The position numbers and the translations under genes were made by a program. This document shows positions 58,048-64,000 of a stretch of DNA of 64,000 bases, one piece after another. The notes beneath the pieces were generated by a model, which was not told the DNA's origin, made no database searches, and worked only from the letters and a program-made list of their open reading frames with translations. The stretch is from Kitasatospora mediocidica KCTC 9733 (GTDB taxonomy: Bacteria; Actinomycetota; Actinomycetes; Streptomycetales; Streptomycetaceae). How positions within the stretch are numbered: position 1 is the first letter of the stretch; every line of letters begins with the position of its first letter. The DNA lies in contig NZ_JQLN01000005.1 of NCBI RefSeq assembly GCF_000744225.1, positions 1,759,001 through 1,823,000 on the forward strand. The letters are read 5' to 3'.

Positions 58048-59177
58048 CTGGCGTTCTCCCTGTGCGAGTTGCGGGCGGCGCGGGCACGGCTTCGGGGCGT
58101 GGCGGCCGGACATGGTCGGGGGGACGGGGCGGCGAGCGTGGCGCGGTCGAGCAGCAACCGCAGTGCGTGCTCGGCCTGTTGGGGCACCACACCGTTGCCG
58201 AGCGCGTGCAGCTGGGCAGCCCGGCTGAGGCCCGGAACGGCGGTCACATGGCCGTCGGGCAGGCCCATCAACCACTCGACGAACCGAGGGCTCAGGCGTC
58301 CTCGATCGTCAGTTGGCCGGGGTGCGGGGCGGGTGAACTCCTCCCACGTCGCGACCGCCGGGCCGTAGGCTCCCCAATCCGGTACGCCGCCGACGACAGG
58401 GTCAAGTCCCCCTTGCTCCCGTGCTGGTTCGGGCTGCCCTTGCTCCCGTCGCTCGCGCGCGGGGTCGGCAACATGGCGATCATGGTGCGCAGGTTCAGCC
58501 CGCCTTCCCCGGTGTGCGCGGGGCCGGTGTGCTCCGATGCCGTCGGGCTCGGCAGCAGCCGCACCGCGAGCCCGAGCGGCAACCCCATCTCGCTTGTGCC
58601 GCCATGCCGTTCGCGCATCCGGGCGCGCCGGGCGAGCCACCGCTCGGGTGTGATCACGTCCTGGATGAACGTCGCGGTCGGCGTCGGCAGCAGGCCACGC
58701 CAGGATGAACAGGCGCCGGCGCTGGTGGGCCGCGCCGACATCGGACGCGCGTACACACACCCACTCCGCATCCCACCCGAGGCGGGCAAGGTCGGCGAGG
58801 ACGGTGTCGAATCCCAGGGAAAGGTGCCCTGAGACGTTCTCAAAGAGTGCGAGTCGGGGTCGTAGTACCCCAAGGGCATGGGCGATGTACGGCCAGATGT
58901 GCCGATCATCCTCGGTTCCCTTCCGGCGTCCCGCCGTGCTGAACGGCTGGCACGGGTACCCGCCGGTAAGGATGTCGATCGGCTCGACCGCCGCCCAGTC
59001 CACGACCGTCAGGTCGCCGAAATTGGGAGTGTCGGGCCAGTGGTGGTGAAGGATGCGCCGTGCGCCCGGGTCGATGTCGGAGTGCCAGACCACCGACCCG
59101 CCGAGCACCCGCTGCACGCCCATGTCGAGACCGCCGTAGCCGGTGCACAGCGACCCGATCCGGAGATCGGTGGTCAC
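58044..59177 (-). CDS. Phage C5 DNA methyltransferase
   Basis: A 377-residue methyltransferase frame: motif I RIGSLCTGYGGLDMGVQRV, motif IV TGGYPCQPFSTAG with Cys76, motif VI ENVSGH, motif VIII AAHQRRRLFILAW, and C-terminal LSPRFVEWLMGLPDGHVT and ALGNGVVPQQ. Between motif VIII and the C-terminus the frame is Ala/Arg/Asp-rich with weak third-position bias. There another frame is better (see the nested ORF). Either the variable region carries two compensating indels or two proteins are encoded here. Overlaps neighbours by 4 bp on both sides. Confidence 0.82.
   Translation of the reverse strand: MTTDLRIGSLCTGYGGLDMGVQRVLGGSVVWHSDIDPGARRILHHHWPDTPNFGDLTVVDWAAVEPIDILTGGYPCQPFSTAGRRKGTEDDRHIWPYIAHALGVLRPRLALFENVSGHLSLGFDTVLADLARLGWDAEWVCVRASDVGAAHQRRRLFILAWPAADADRDVHPGRDHTRAVARPARPDARTAWRHKRDGVAARARGAAAAEPDGIGAHRPRAHRGRRAEPAHHDRHVADPARERREQGQPEPAREQGGLDPVVGGVPDWGAYGPAVATWEEFTRPAPRPTDDRGRLSPRFVEWLMGLPDGHVTAVPGLSRAAQLHALGNGVVPQQAEHALRLLLDRATLAAPSPRPCPAATPRSRARAARNSHRENAR
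58292..58909 (-). CDS. 205-codon ORF nested in the methyltransferase gene
   Basis: In another frame of the same strand a 205-codon ORF runs from an ATG at 58909 to TGA at 58292, ending TIEDA. It contains PDSHSLRTSQGTF, SSPTLPASGGMRSGCVYARP, and repeated LLPTPTAT / LLPSPTASEHTG / MLPTPRASDGSKGSPN segments, which I know from other phage proteins that flank or form the variable part of C5 methyltransferases. Over 58,370-58,720 this frame has far more G/C third positions than the methyltransferase frame. Likely a true overlapping gene or the original variable region displaced by indels. Confidence 0.5.
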   Translation of the reverse strand: MIGTSGRTSPMPLGYYDPDSHSLRTSQGTFPWDSTPSSPTLPASGGMRSGCVYARPMSARPTSAGACSSWRGLLPTPTATFIQDVITPERWLARRARMRERHGGTSEMGLPLGLAVRLLPSPTASEHTGPAHTGEGGLNLRTMIAMLPTPRASDGSKGSPNQHGSKGDLTLSSAAYRIGEPTARRSRRGRSSPAPHPGQLTIEDA

Positions 59178-59848
59178 CCGAGCACCTCCAGCGCATCGAG
59201 CTGCCCCGGGCTCGGCTCCACGTCGTGCGAGACGGACGGCGGTGCCGAGCGGCGCGGCCTGCGGACCGGTTCGACGGTGTCGAGGTAGGGCACGGCGCCG
59301 CCGTCGAGGGCGAGCTGCGCGGGGCCGAACCGGTCAGGCCACGCGACGTGGTCCAGCGCGCACCGCTGACCGGCGGGCACCTCGACCAGCGGCTCGCCGA
59401 GCCAGTCGTGCCCCATGGCGACCAGCACGAAGGCATCGGCCTGGTTGTCGTCGGCGACCGGCACCCGGTAGGTACGGCGCACCGCGGCGACCACCGCCGA
59501 CTTGGACGCGTTGCCCCTGCCTGTGGCGTACTTCGCCCGCGCGGTCGGGGCGACCACCGCGACCGGCACATCGCGGCGCATCAGGGCGTCCACCACCAGC
59601 CACCACAGACCGGCGCGGTCCCAGACCGAACCGGTGGTGCGGGAGTAGGCCGGGCCCTCGATCACGGCGAGATCGCACGTGCCGACCAGGGCGACCACGC
59701 CGCCGGCGAGCCGGTGCAGTCGCGTCCGGCGGGCGAGGAACGAGTCGTCCCGGCGTCCGCTGCTGCCCACGGTCCGCGCCCAGTCGGCGCCGGCCACGCC
59801 GGACCCAGTCAGCGACAGGTCGAGCCCGCACACCCGGGGCCGCCTCAT
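59174..59848 (-). CDS. RuvC-like Holliday junction resolvase/nuclease
   Basis: A 224-residue RNase H-fold nuclease: the first catalytic Asp in VCGLDLSLTGSGVAG, VIEGPAYS with Glu, ATGRGNASKSAVVAAVR, and DNQADAFVLVAMGHDWLGEP with the C-terminal Asp pair. This is the crossover-junction endodeoxyribonuclease type found in actinophage early regions. The start at 59848 overlaps the preceding short gene. Confidence 0.85.
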   Translation of the reverse strand: MRRPRVCGLDLSLTGSGVAGADWARTVGSSGRRDDSFLARRTRLHRLAGGVVALVGTCDLAVIEGPAYSRTTGSVWDRAGLWWLVVDALMRRDVPVAVVAPTARAKYATGRGNASKSAVVAAVRRTYRVPVADDNQADAFVLVAMGHDWLGEPLVEVPAGQRCALDHVAWPDRFGPAQLALDGGAVPYLDTVEPVRRPRRSAPPSVSHDVEPSPGQLDALEVLG

Positions 59849-60060
59849 GCCGCACCCGCCGACAGTCCGGCCGGCCGGGCGCCGGGCTTGCCGCGGCCGA
59901 CCGCGGCGACCTGATCGAGGTACCACTGCGGCTGACCGGCCGCCTTCGCCTGTCGCCAGACCTCCCGCACCTCCTCGGCGGTGGTGGCCGCGCGGGCGGC
60001 GGCCAGGAACAGCACGTCCGACCGCGCCGCCGGCGCGCCGGGAACACCGACTCGACTCAC
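59845..60060 (-). CDS. 71-residue phage early protein
   Basis: A short gene starting at GTG 60060, overlapping both neighbours by 4 bp. The product is helical (RSDVLFLAAARAATTAEEVR, EVWRQAKAAGQPQWYLDQVA), a pattern shared by small actinophage early proteins. It sits between the phage early genes and the resolvase. Function unknown. Confidence 0.6.
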   Translation of the reverse strand: MSRVGVPGAPAARSDVLFLAAARAATTAEEVREVWRQAKAAGQPQWYLDQVAAVGRGKPGARPAGLSAGAA

Positions 60061-60488
60061 GTCTCGCACTCCAGTTCGATAGAGCGGCGGCCGGCGACCG
60101 TGCGCGCCGCAAGGTCGCGCAGCCGGTCGGCAAGGGTCACGGCCGAGCGCCAGGTCAGATCCACGGCGAGCAGGCCGTCGATGGCGGGTAGCGCCTTGAC
60201 CAGGTCGGTGCGGCGCTGCTCCAACGTCCGCCGGATTCCGCCGCGTGCGTCCTCGCGAAAGGCGTCCAACGCGGCGGCGGCGTAGTCGCGTTCGTAGTCG
60301 CTCGCCCGCGGATCGGTCCGGGCCGAGCGGTGGCGGTCGGCGGCGCCGGCCAGCTCGCGCAGCAGGTCGCCGATGCCCTGCTCGTCGGCGACGAACGCCA
60401 GGGCGACCACGTCGAGCAGCCGCTCGGCCGCGTCGGTGGCGTCGAGCCGCACGGTGTGGCGGTCGGGGTGCAGGTGGGCGCGGATCAT
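60057..60488 (-). CDS. Hypothetical helical early protein
   Basis: A 143-residue helical protein (DATDAAERLLDVVALAFVAD, LLRELAGAADRHRSAR, RRTLEQRRTDLVKALPAIDG). It overlaps both neighbours by 4 bp and is part of the early operon. The N-terminus (MIRAHLHPDRHTVRLDAT) looks like a short beta strand pair. No family recognised. Confidence 0.55.
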   Translation of the reverse strand: MIRAHLHPDRHTVRLDATDAAERLLDVVALAFVADEQGIGDLLRELAGAADRHRSARTDPRASDYERDYAAAALDAFREDARGGIRRTLEQRRTDLVKALPAIDGLLAVDLTWRSAVTLADRLRDLAARTVAGRRSIELECET

Positions 60489-60649
60489 CGGACCCGCACA
60501 TACAGACGCTGGCGGCCGTTGGCCTCCGGGATGCTTCGGGAGACCCGGGCGACGGTGAGAGTAGAGGAGGACCGGAGCGCGGCGAGGACGGCCTCGACGA
60601 GGTCGGGCTCGGCCGTGATCCGGATATCCCCGGCGCGGTCGCGGGTCAT
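60485..60649 (-). CDS. 54-residue early protein
   Basis: A short gene with ATG at 60649, overlapping the neighbours on both sides by 4 bp (ATGA). The product MTRDRAGDIRITAEPDLVEA followed by LAALRSSSTLTVARVSRSIP reads as a small alpha/beta unit. Coding status rests on the coupled overlaps and the shared strand. Function unknown. Confidence 0.55.
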   Translation of the reverse strand: MTRDRAGDIRITAEPDLVEAVLAALRSSSTLTVARVSRSIPEANGRQRLYVRVR

Positions 60650-60861
60650 CGGGCACCCCGCGGGACGAGGCCGGTCGGACCGCTCGCGGGCCGGCCGGTT
60701 GGCACCACCTCGTGCATGGCCCGGATCGCCTGCAGGTGCTCGGGTCCGAATCGGACGTACTTGCCGTACTTCTGGTGGGGAATCCGCTTGATGTTCCGCC
60801 GCAGCCACGTCTCGGGAAGGTCCAGTTCCTCGGCGGCGCCGGCGTAGTCGAGCAGGGCCAT
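60646..60861 (-). CDS. Small HTH protein, possibly excisionase/regulator
   Basis: A 71-residue protein starting MALLDYAGAAEELDLPETWL, then RRNIKRIPHQKYGKYVRFGP: an excisionase/MerR-like helix-turn-helix with a wing. A GAAGGAGGGTGT ribosome-binding site precedes the ATG. It is the first gene of the leftward early operon, directly next to the control region, so it may control excision or early transcription. Confidence 0.7.
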   Translation of the reverse strand: MALLDYAGAAEELDLPETWLRRNIKRIPHQKYGKYVRFGPEHLQAIRAMHEVVPTGRPASGPTGLVPRGAR

Positions 60862-60923
60862 ACACCCTCCTTCACGTCCGTTCGTGCCACTTCCGTTCGC
60901 CTTCGTGACGCTACATGTCTGCA

Positions 60924-61068
60924 TTCGCGAATGCGAATGCTTTTGGCACGTGTCTCGGGATAGGGGCTTCTGGCATATGTCGGGGAAGGGTGGCGTGTTC
61001 GCCACAAGATCTGGCCTGTACTGATGTAGTTATTGCCTGTTGTTGACTGTTAGCCTCGTTCGCGAACG
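60924..61068. promoter_or_regulatory. Prophage control region with TTCGCGAA operators
   Basis: The 290 bp between the divergent early operon and repressor-like gene contains TTCGCGAATGCGAATG at 60,924-60,939 and a perfect palindrome CGTTCGCGAACG at 61,057-61,068. The 16-mer recurs exactly at 63,267-63,282, at the start of the integrase gene. A TTGACT -35-like box at 61,043 is next to the second site. These look like repressor operators for early genes and integrase. Confidence 0.6.
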
Positions 61069-61151
61069 CGACGGGAGTTGTCTAGACCCCCGCCGTCAGT
61101 ACCTCGGGGCCGTCGTAGGGCGCCGGGGGAAGCGTGCGAAGGGAACCGGGG

Positions 61152-61568
61152 ATGTCCAACGGCACAGCGAGCAGCGATGCCCTGACGCAGATGGTGCGCG
61201 CCGCGCTTGAGCAGCAGGGTTTGAGCTACCAGGCGGCTGCGGATCGGGCGATCGACCCGGAGGGCGGCGAAGCGATCAGCGCCTCGACGGTTCACAAGCT
61301 GGCCACGGGGAAGATGACGCGGGCGCCGGAGGCGCGAGTCCTGCGGGCCCTGGCTGCCGGGTTCGGGCTGCCGCTTCCCAAGGTTCAGCGGGCCGCGGCC
61401 GAGCAGTGGCTGCAGTACACGGGGAGCGAGATGTCCGGGCTTCCCGAGGACGTGCGGGTGATCCTCGGGCATCTTGAGGGCATGGAGCCGGCGGAGCTGT
61501 CACGGGCCCGCGCGGTGATCGAGGCACTCGGTACAAGGTTGAACGACTCTTCGTCGGATGCGTCCTAG
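61152..61568 (+). CDS. Phage repressor-like HTH protein
   Basis: A 138-residue protein divergent from the early operon. The N-terminal half is an XRE-type helix-turn-helix (LTQMVRAALEQQGLSYQAAA, SASTVHKLATGKMTRAPEAR, VLRALAAGFGLPLPKVQRAA). The C-terminus is acidic helical. It is in the expected position of the lysogeny repressor and probably binds the TTCGCGAA sites. The ATG at 61152 has GAAGGGAA upstream. Confidence 0.75.
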   Translation: MSNGTASSDALTQMVRAALEQQGLSYQAAADRAIDPEGGEAISASTVHKLATGKMTRAPEARVLRALAAGFGLPLPKVQRAAAEQWLQYTGSEMSGLPEDVRVILGHLEGMEPAELSRARAVIEALGTRLNDSSSDAS

Positions 61569-61682
61569 TTAGACCCCATACACGCCCATTTGCAAGATCA
61601 GATCGTCCTGGCACGGACCGTTAACGCGGGCGTAAGGTCGAACAGGCTTTTGGGCAGGTGGCGCAGCGCCGGGGCTGGCCGT

Positions 61683-61955
61683 GTGCTGCCCGGACGAGGG
61701 GGATTCGTAGACACAGTCACCCACGAGCTGACGGAACTCGACGACGGGGTTCCGCTCATGCTGGTGGTCTTCTACAGCCGGATCGTGATCGTGGGAGACC
61801 CCCGGATCGTCTCGGCCGAACACCTGGCGCGGCACACCGCGGACATCCGGGCATGGATGGCTGGCGGGGTCGATGCCGACCGGGCGGCGGATGTGCTGGC
61901 CGGTCAGATCGAGAGCCTGATCAAGGGTGAGCCCCTCGCCCTGCCTGCTGCGTAA
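61683..61955 (+). CDS. Small protein downstream of repressor
   Basis: About 90 residues: VTHELTELDDGVPLMLVVFY, SRIVIVGDPRIVSAEHLARH and ADRAADVLAGQIESLIKGEP read as a beta strand pair plus helices. Similar small genes accompany repressors in actinobacterial prophages. The start is uncertain: GTG at 61683 is used, while the frame is open further upstream from TTG at 61590. It ends at a strong terminator. Confidence 0.6.
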   Translation: MLPGRGGFVDTVTHELTELDDGVPLMLVVFYSRIVIVGDPRIVSAEHLARHTADIRAWMAGGVDADRAADVLAGQIESLIKGEPLALPAA

Positions 61956-61966
61956 GTGCACGCGCC

Positions 61967-61998
61967 AGCGCCCCCGGACCGATCGGTCCGGGGGCGCT
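61967..61998. terminator. Bidirectional terminator between repressor unit and integrase
   Basis: AGCGCCCCCGGACC (61967-61980) and GGTCCGGGGGCGCT (61985-61998) form a perfect 14 bp stem with a GATC loop. It separates the rightward repressor unit from the convergent integrase gene. Confidence 0.88.
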
Positions 61999-62012
61999 GT
62001 GCTGCCCGGGGG

Positions 62013-63290
62013 TCAGGCTGCCGCGGCGACATCCTCACGGCCGAGCAGGACATCGGCAGGGGGAGCGACCTGGGTCAGGGTGAACGCGTGGTCCACGGCG
62101 GCGATCACCTCGTCGTCGAGGATGTCGAGCAGGTGCCCGTACCGGTCCACGGTGGTCTGAATCGACTCGTGGCCCAACCGGGCCTGGATCGCGGGCAACG
62201 GCACCTTGGCGGCGATCATCCACGAGGCGTGCGTGTGGCGCAGGTCGTGAACGCGCGGGGTCTTGGTCAGCCCGTCTTCCTGCGCCTTCTCGATCGCTGG
62301 CAGCCACCGCTGACGCCGGAACGTCGCCGGCAGCCACGCGCCGCCCTCGGGTGCCGTGAACAGCAGCGCGTCCGCCGCCTTGCCCCGGGCGGCTCGCTGG
62401 ACGATCGCGCTCAGGCGGGGCGTCAGCACGATGGTGCGCCGGGACTTCTTCGTCTTCGGCGGCCCCGTGTACCGCGAGCCGTCCTCGCCGAGCTTCCACG
62501 TCCGCTGGACCCGCAGCGCGGGCCGGCCGCCGCGGCGCACGATGTCCTGCTTCTGCAGGGCGGTCAACTCGCCCCACCGCAGGCCGGTCCCGGCCGCGAG
62601 CTCCACGATGTCGGCGGCGTCCGGCTTCAGGTGCCGGTGGACGATGGCGTACTCCCAGTGCTCCAGAAAGCACATCTCGTCGGCGTCGGTGTCGTCCGGC
62701 CGCGGCAACCGAGTCTCCACGCACGGGTTGGTGGCACGCTTGCCCTTCAGGACAGCGGACTTGAGGATGCCCGACAGCAACCCGTGGTTGTCCCGGACGG
62801 TCTTCGCCCGGTACTTGCGGCGCTTGCGCGCCTTCTCGGGCGGGTACGGCCCCCACCGACCCTCTTCGAGGTCGTTGACCCACAGCTTGATCGCGTCGCC
62901 GGTGATGGACAACTCCCCGTCGGCGACCGAGAAGTCGCGGAACCACGGGACCATGTTGCAGACGACCATCTGCCGGTACTTCGCCTTGCTGCCGCCCTGA
63001 ACACCGGTCAGCAGGTCCACGTACTTGAGCGCGAACACCTCGAACATCGTCTCGGGGTCGATCTCGGGCTCGGGCTCGGCCGACTTCTGCTCGACGAACC
63101 CCTTGCCCTTGACCCACCCGGGCGGCCACTGCTCGCCGTACCCGTTCACCAGGTCGCGGAAGTCCTTGGCGCTGTCCATGTCGTCGAACTTCTCGGAGTC
63201 CTGCTTGCCTGTGCGGGCGCCGCCGTCACGCCAGGTGACCGTGTACGTGGTGCCGCCGTCTTTGCGTTCGCGAATGCGAATGGATGCCAT
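62013..63290 (-). CDS. int: Tyrosine site-specific integrase
   Basis: A 425-residue tyrosine recombinase. N-terminal arm-binding region (about 1-60) begins MASIRIRERKDGGTTYTVTW; the core-binding SAM-like domain is at about 80-185; catalytic residues are Arg238 (GTGLRWGEL), Lys about 279 (TGPPKTKKSRRTIVL), His348/Arg351 (VHDLRHTHASW), His374 (GHES) and Tyr384 (VDRYGHLL). It recombines the phage site with the tRNA-Ser 3' end 100 bp away. Its first codons contain the same 16-mer as the control region. Confidence 0.95.
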   Translation of the reverse strand: MASIRIRERKDGGTTYTVTWRDGGARTGKQDSEKFDDMDSAKDFRDLVNGYGEQWPPGWVKGKGFVEQKSAEPEPEIDPETMFEVFALKYVDLLTGVQGGSKAKYRQMVVCNMVPWFRDFSVADGELSITGDAIKLWVNDLEEGRWGPYPPEKARKRRKYRAKTVRDNHGLLSGILKSAVLKGKRATNPCVETRLPRPDDTDADEMCFLEHWEYAIVHRHLKPDAADIVELAAGTGLRWGELTALQKQDIVRRGGRPALRVQRTWKLGEDGSRYTGPPKTKKSRRTIVLTPRLSAIVQRAARGKAADALLFTAPEGGAWLPATFRRQRWLPAIEKAQEDGLTKTPRVHDLRHTHASWMIAAKVPLPAIQARLGHESIQTTVDRYGHLLDILDDEVIAAVDHAFTLTQVAPPADVLLGREDVAAAA

Positions 63291-63350
63291 GCGAGGAACC
63301 TACCCCGGTCCGTGCTGACACGGTGCTGTAATTTCACCTGGGAAAACACG

Positions 63351-63382
63351 AGGGGCTGACCTGTCTTCGCAGGTCAGCCCCT
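63351..63382. terminator. Terminator beside attR, following the tRNA-Ser 3' end
   Basis: AGGGGCTGACCTG (63351-63363) and CAGGTCAGCCCCT (63370-63382) form a perfect 13 bp stem with a 6 nt loop. On the minus strand it follows the tRNA-Ser 3' end by 10 bp and is trailed by CGTGTTTTCCC. It is probably phage-supplied and replaces the chromosomal tRNA terminator now at 25,188-25,222. Confidence 0.8.
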
Positions 63383-63391
63383 GTGTGGTGC

Positions 63392-63445
63392 TGGCGGAGG
63401 ATACGAGATTCGAACTCGTGAGGGGTTGCCCCCAACACGTTTTCC
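63392..63445 (-). pseudogene. 3' half of tRNA-Ser(GGA) at the right prophage end (attR)
   Basis: On the minus strand this reads from the anticodon (GGA) through the anticodon stem 3' strand, the long variable arm (GTTGGGGGCAACCCC type), the complete T-arm and acceptor strand to a G discriminator and encoded CCA. The first 27 bp (63,393-63,419) match the left site. The 5' half (D-arm, 5' acceptor) is absent to the right, so this is not a functional tRNA; another element probably occupies the site beyond. Confidence 0.8.
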
Positions 63446-63492
63446 CATGGTCCAACTGAAGACCGTGCAAAACCAGGCGCGAGGAGCAACCG

Positions 63493-64000
63493 GTGAGTGA
63501 TCTTGAATTCTACGCGGACGTGCTGTCCACCGGCACGATCCTGGGTCTCGACTCGTCCTGCACCCCCGACCAGGTCACGATGGTGCTGGGCGCCGATTTC
63601 GGCGAGCAGCGTGCTCGCGGCGTGCTGCTGCGGGACTTCGGGCTGGTGGAATTCACCTGGGAGCGGACCGCCGCCGACATGCCTTGGTTCGGTCTTCGGT
63701 TCACCATCCAGGTCCACCGTCTGGAGACAGCCGGGTCCGCGGTGGTCAATCCCGTACTACAGCGCGCTTACGGGGCCTTCCCGGCAACGGCGGCGCCGTT
63801 CGGCCGAGTCCGTGCACTGCTGGAATCCGAGGGCTGGCCACTTCAGGAGATCCCCGCTACCGACCCGCAGTTGCGAGAGTTCTGGCAGCCCGACAGTCAG
63901 ACCACCGTCCTGCTCGGCTCCTGTCCCGAGGTGGCGACCTTCAACCCCGATGAACTGCCGCTGTACCAGATCAGCGCCCCGCTCCCGCCCGGCCTCGCTG
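63493..64000 (+). CDS. Unidentified gene, 5' part (runs off window)
   Basis: Open from GTG at 63493 (GAGGAGC ribosome-binding site) to the window end, 169 codons so far. The product starts SDLEFYADVLSTGTILGLDS and contains GADFGEQRARGVLLRDFGLV, WFGLRFTIQVHRLETAGSAV and FWQPDSQTTVLLGSCPEVAT. The pattern resembles small streptomycete proteins found near polymorphic-toxin or immunity genes, but no family is certain. It starts just past the tRNA-Ser fragment. Confidence 0.7.
   Translation, partial: MSDLEFYADVLSTGTILGLDSSCTPDQVTMVLGADFGEQRARGVLLRDFGLVEFTWERTAADMPWFGLRFTIQVHRLETAGSAVVNPVLQRAYGAFPATAAPFGRVRALLESEGWPLQEIPATDPQLREFWQPDSQTTVLLGSCPEVATFNPDELPLYQISAPLPPGLA

Larger units (their letters stand above)
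25242..63419. mobile_element. Siphovirus-type prophage integrated at tRNA-Ser
   Basis: The element is bounded by identical 27 bp tRNA-Ser 3' sequences and has a tyrosine integrase next to its right end. It encodes terminase subunits, portal, S78 protease, HK97-type capsid, connectors, tail tube, frameshifted chaperones, tape measure, minor tail proteins, endolysin and holin-like proteins in one leftward block, so it is a temperate siphovirus. Early genes and a SacI-like R-M cassette lie between the structural block and the repressor. About 6.7 kb of cargo is at the left end. The capsid gene has an in-frame amber codon, so it may be defective. Confidence 0.93.

Noticed and set aside
63392..63478. 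An intact tRNA-Ser gene at the right end of the prophage
   Set aside because: The acceptor 3' strand, T-arm, variable arm and anticodon are present but no matching 5' acceptor strand or D-arm occurs to the right; it is only a 3' half.

Overview
The window is from a high-GC actinobacterium, most likely a streptomycete (Streptomyces/Kitasatospora type). Coding frames have near-saturated G/C third positions, GTG and TTG starts are common, and the gene families are typical of that group (NarL-type two-component pairs, MmyB-type XRE regulators, XRE/TPR and RsbW-like ATPase cargo, 'RLLDTRNG' surface repeats). No rRNA and no intact tRNA were seen.

Layout. (1) 1-11.5 kb, ordinary chromosome: 3' end of a membrane glycosyltransferase, Tat-exported beta-carbonic anhydrase, an SDR/TetR divergent pair over a striking double operator, Ohr peroxidase, an MmyB-type regulator, an SRPBCC protein, a Phd/RelE-type toxin-antitoxin pair, a PAF-acetylhydrolase-like membrane hydrolase and a two-component pair. 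(2) 11.5-25.2 kb, a stretch bounded on the left by a decayed 3' half of tRNA-Ser: RibD/DHFR-like protein, a two-component pair divergent from a MacB-like ABC exporter, MarR plus two small membrane proteins, an overlapping gene pair sharing an amyloid-like motif, a secreted beta-helix protein flanked by IS5-family debris, and a Shedu (DUF4263) anti-phage nuclease. (3) 25,242-63,419, a 38.2 kb siphovirus-type prophage bounded by 27 bp direct repeats of the tRNA-Ser acceptor/T-arm. (4) 63.4-64 kb, a longer tRNA-Ser 3' fragment and the start of an unidentified gene; the 5' half of the tRNA is absent, so the site looks like a tandem accretion whose functional tRNA is probably further right.

Prophage organisation. 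Reading leftward from the regulatory region (60.9-61.15 kb): a small HTH protein, RuvC-like resolvase, C5 methyltransferase, an HTH/initiator-like protein with iteron-like repeats inside its gene, several small Zn-ribbon proteins, an inserted SacI-like restriction-modification cassette, HNH endonuclease, terminase small and large subunits, portal, prohead protease, HK97-type capsid, a His/Arg-rich basic protein, connectors, tail tube, frameshifted tail chaperones, tape measure, minor tail proteins, and a lysis cassette (CHAP endolysin, holin-like). A repressor-like gene and a small gene run the other way, and the tyrosine integrase sits next to the right attachment site. About 6.7 kb of non-structural cargo (kinase-like, acetyltransferases, RsbW-like ATPase, XRE/TPR regulator) lies at the left end.

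Most notable points: an in-frame amber codon in the major capsid gene; a 180-residue phage protein with 56 His and 42 Arg; a 205-codon ORF nested in the phage methyltransferase gene with better codon bias than the host frame; two defence loci (Shedu outside, SacI-like R-M inside the prophage); a membrane/soluble gene pair with matching RHIM/BASS-like motifs; and three graded tRNA-Ser 3' remnants marking successive integrations.
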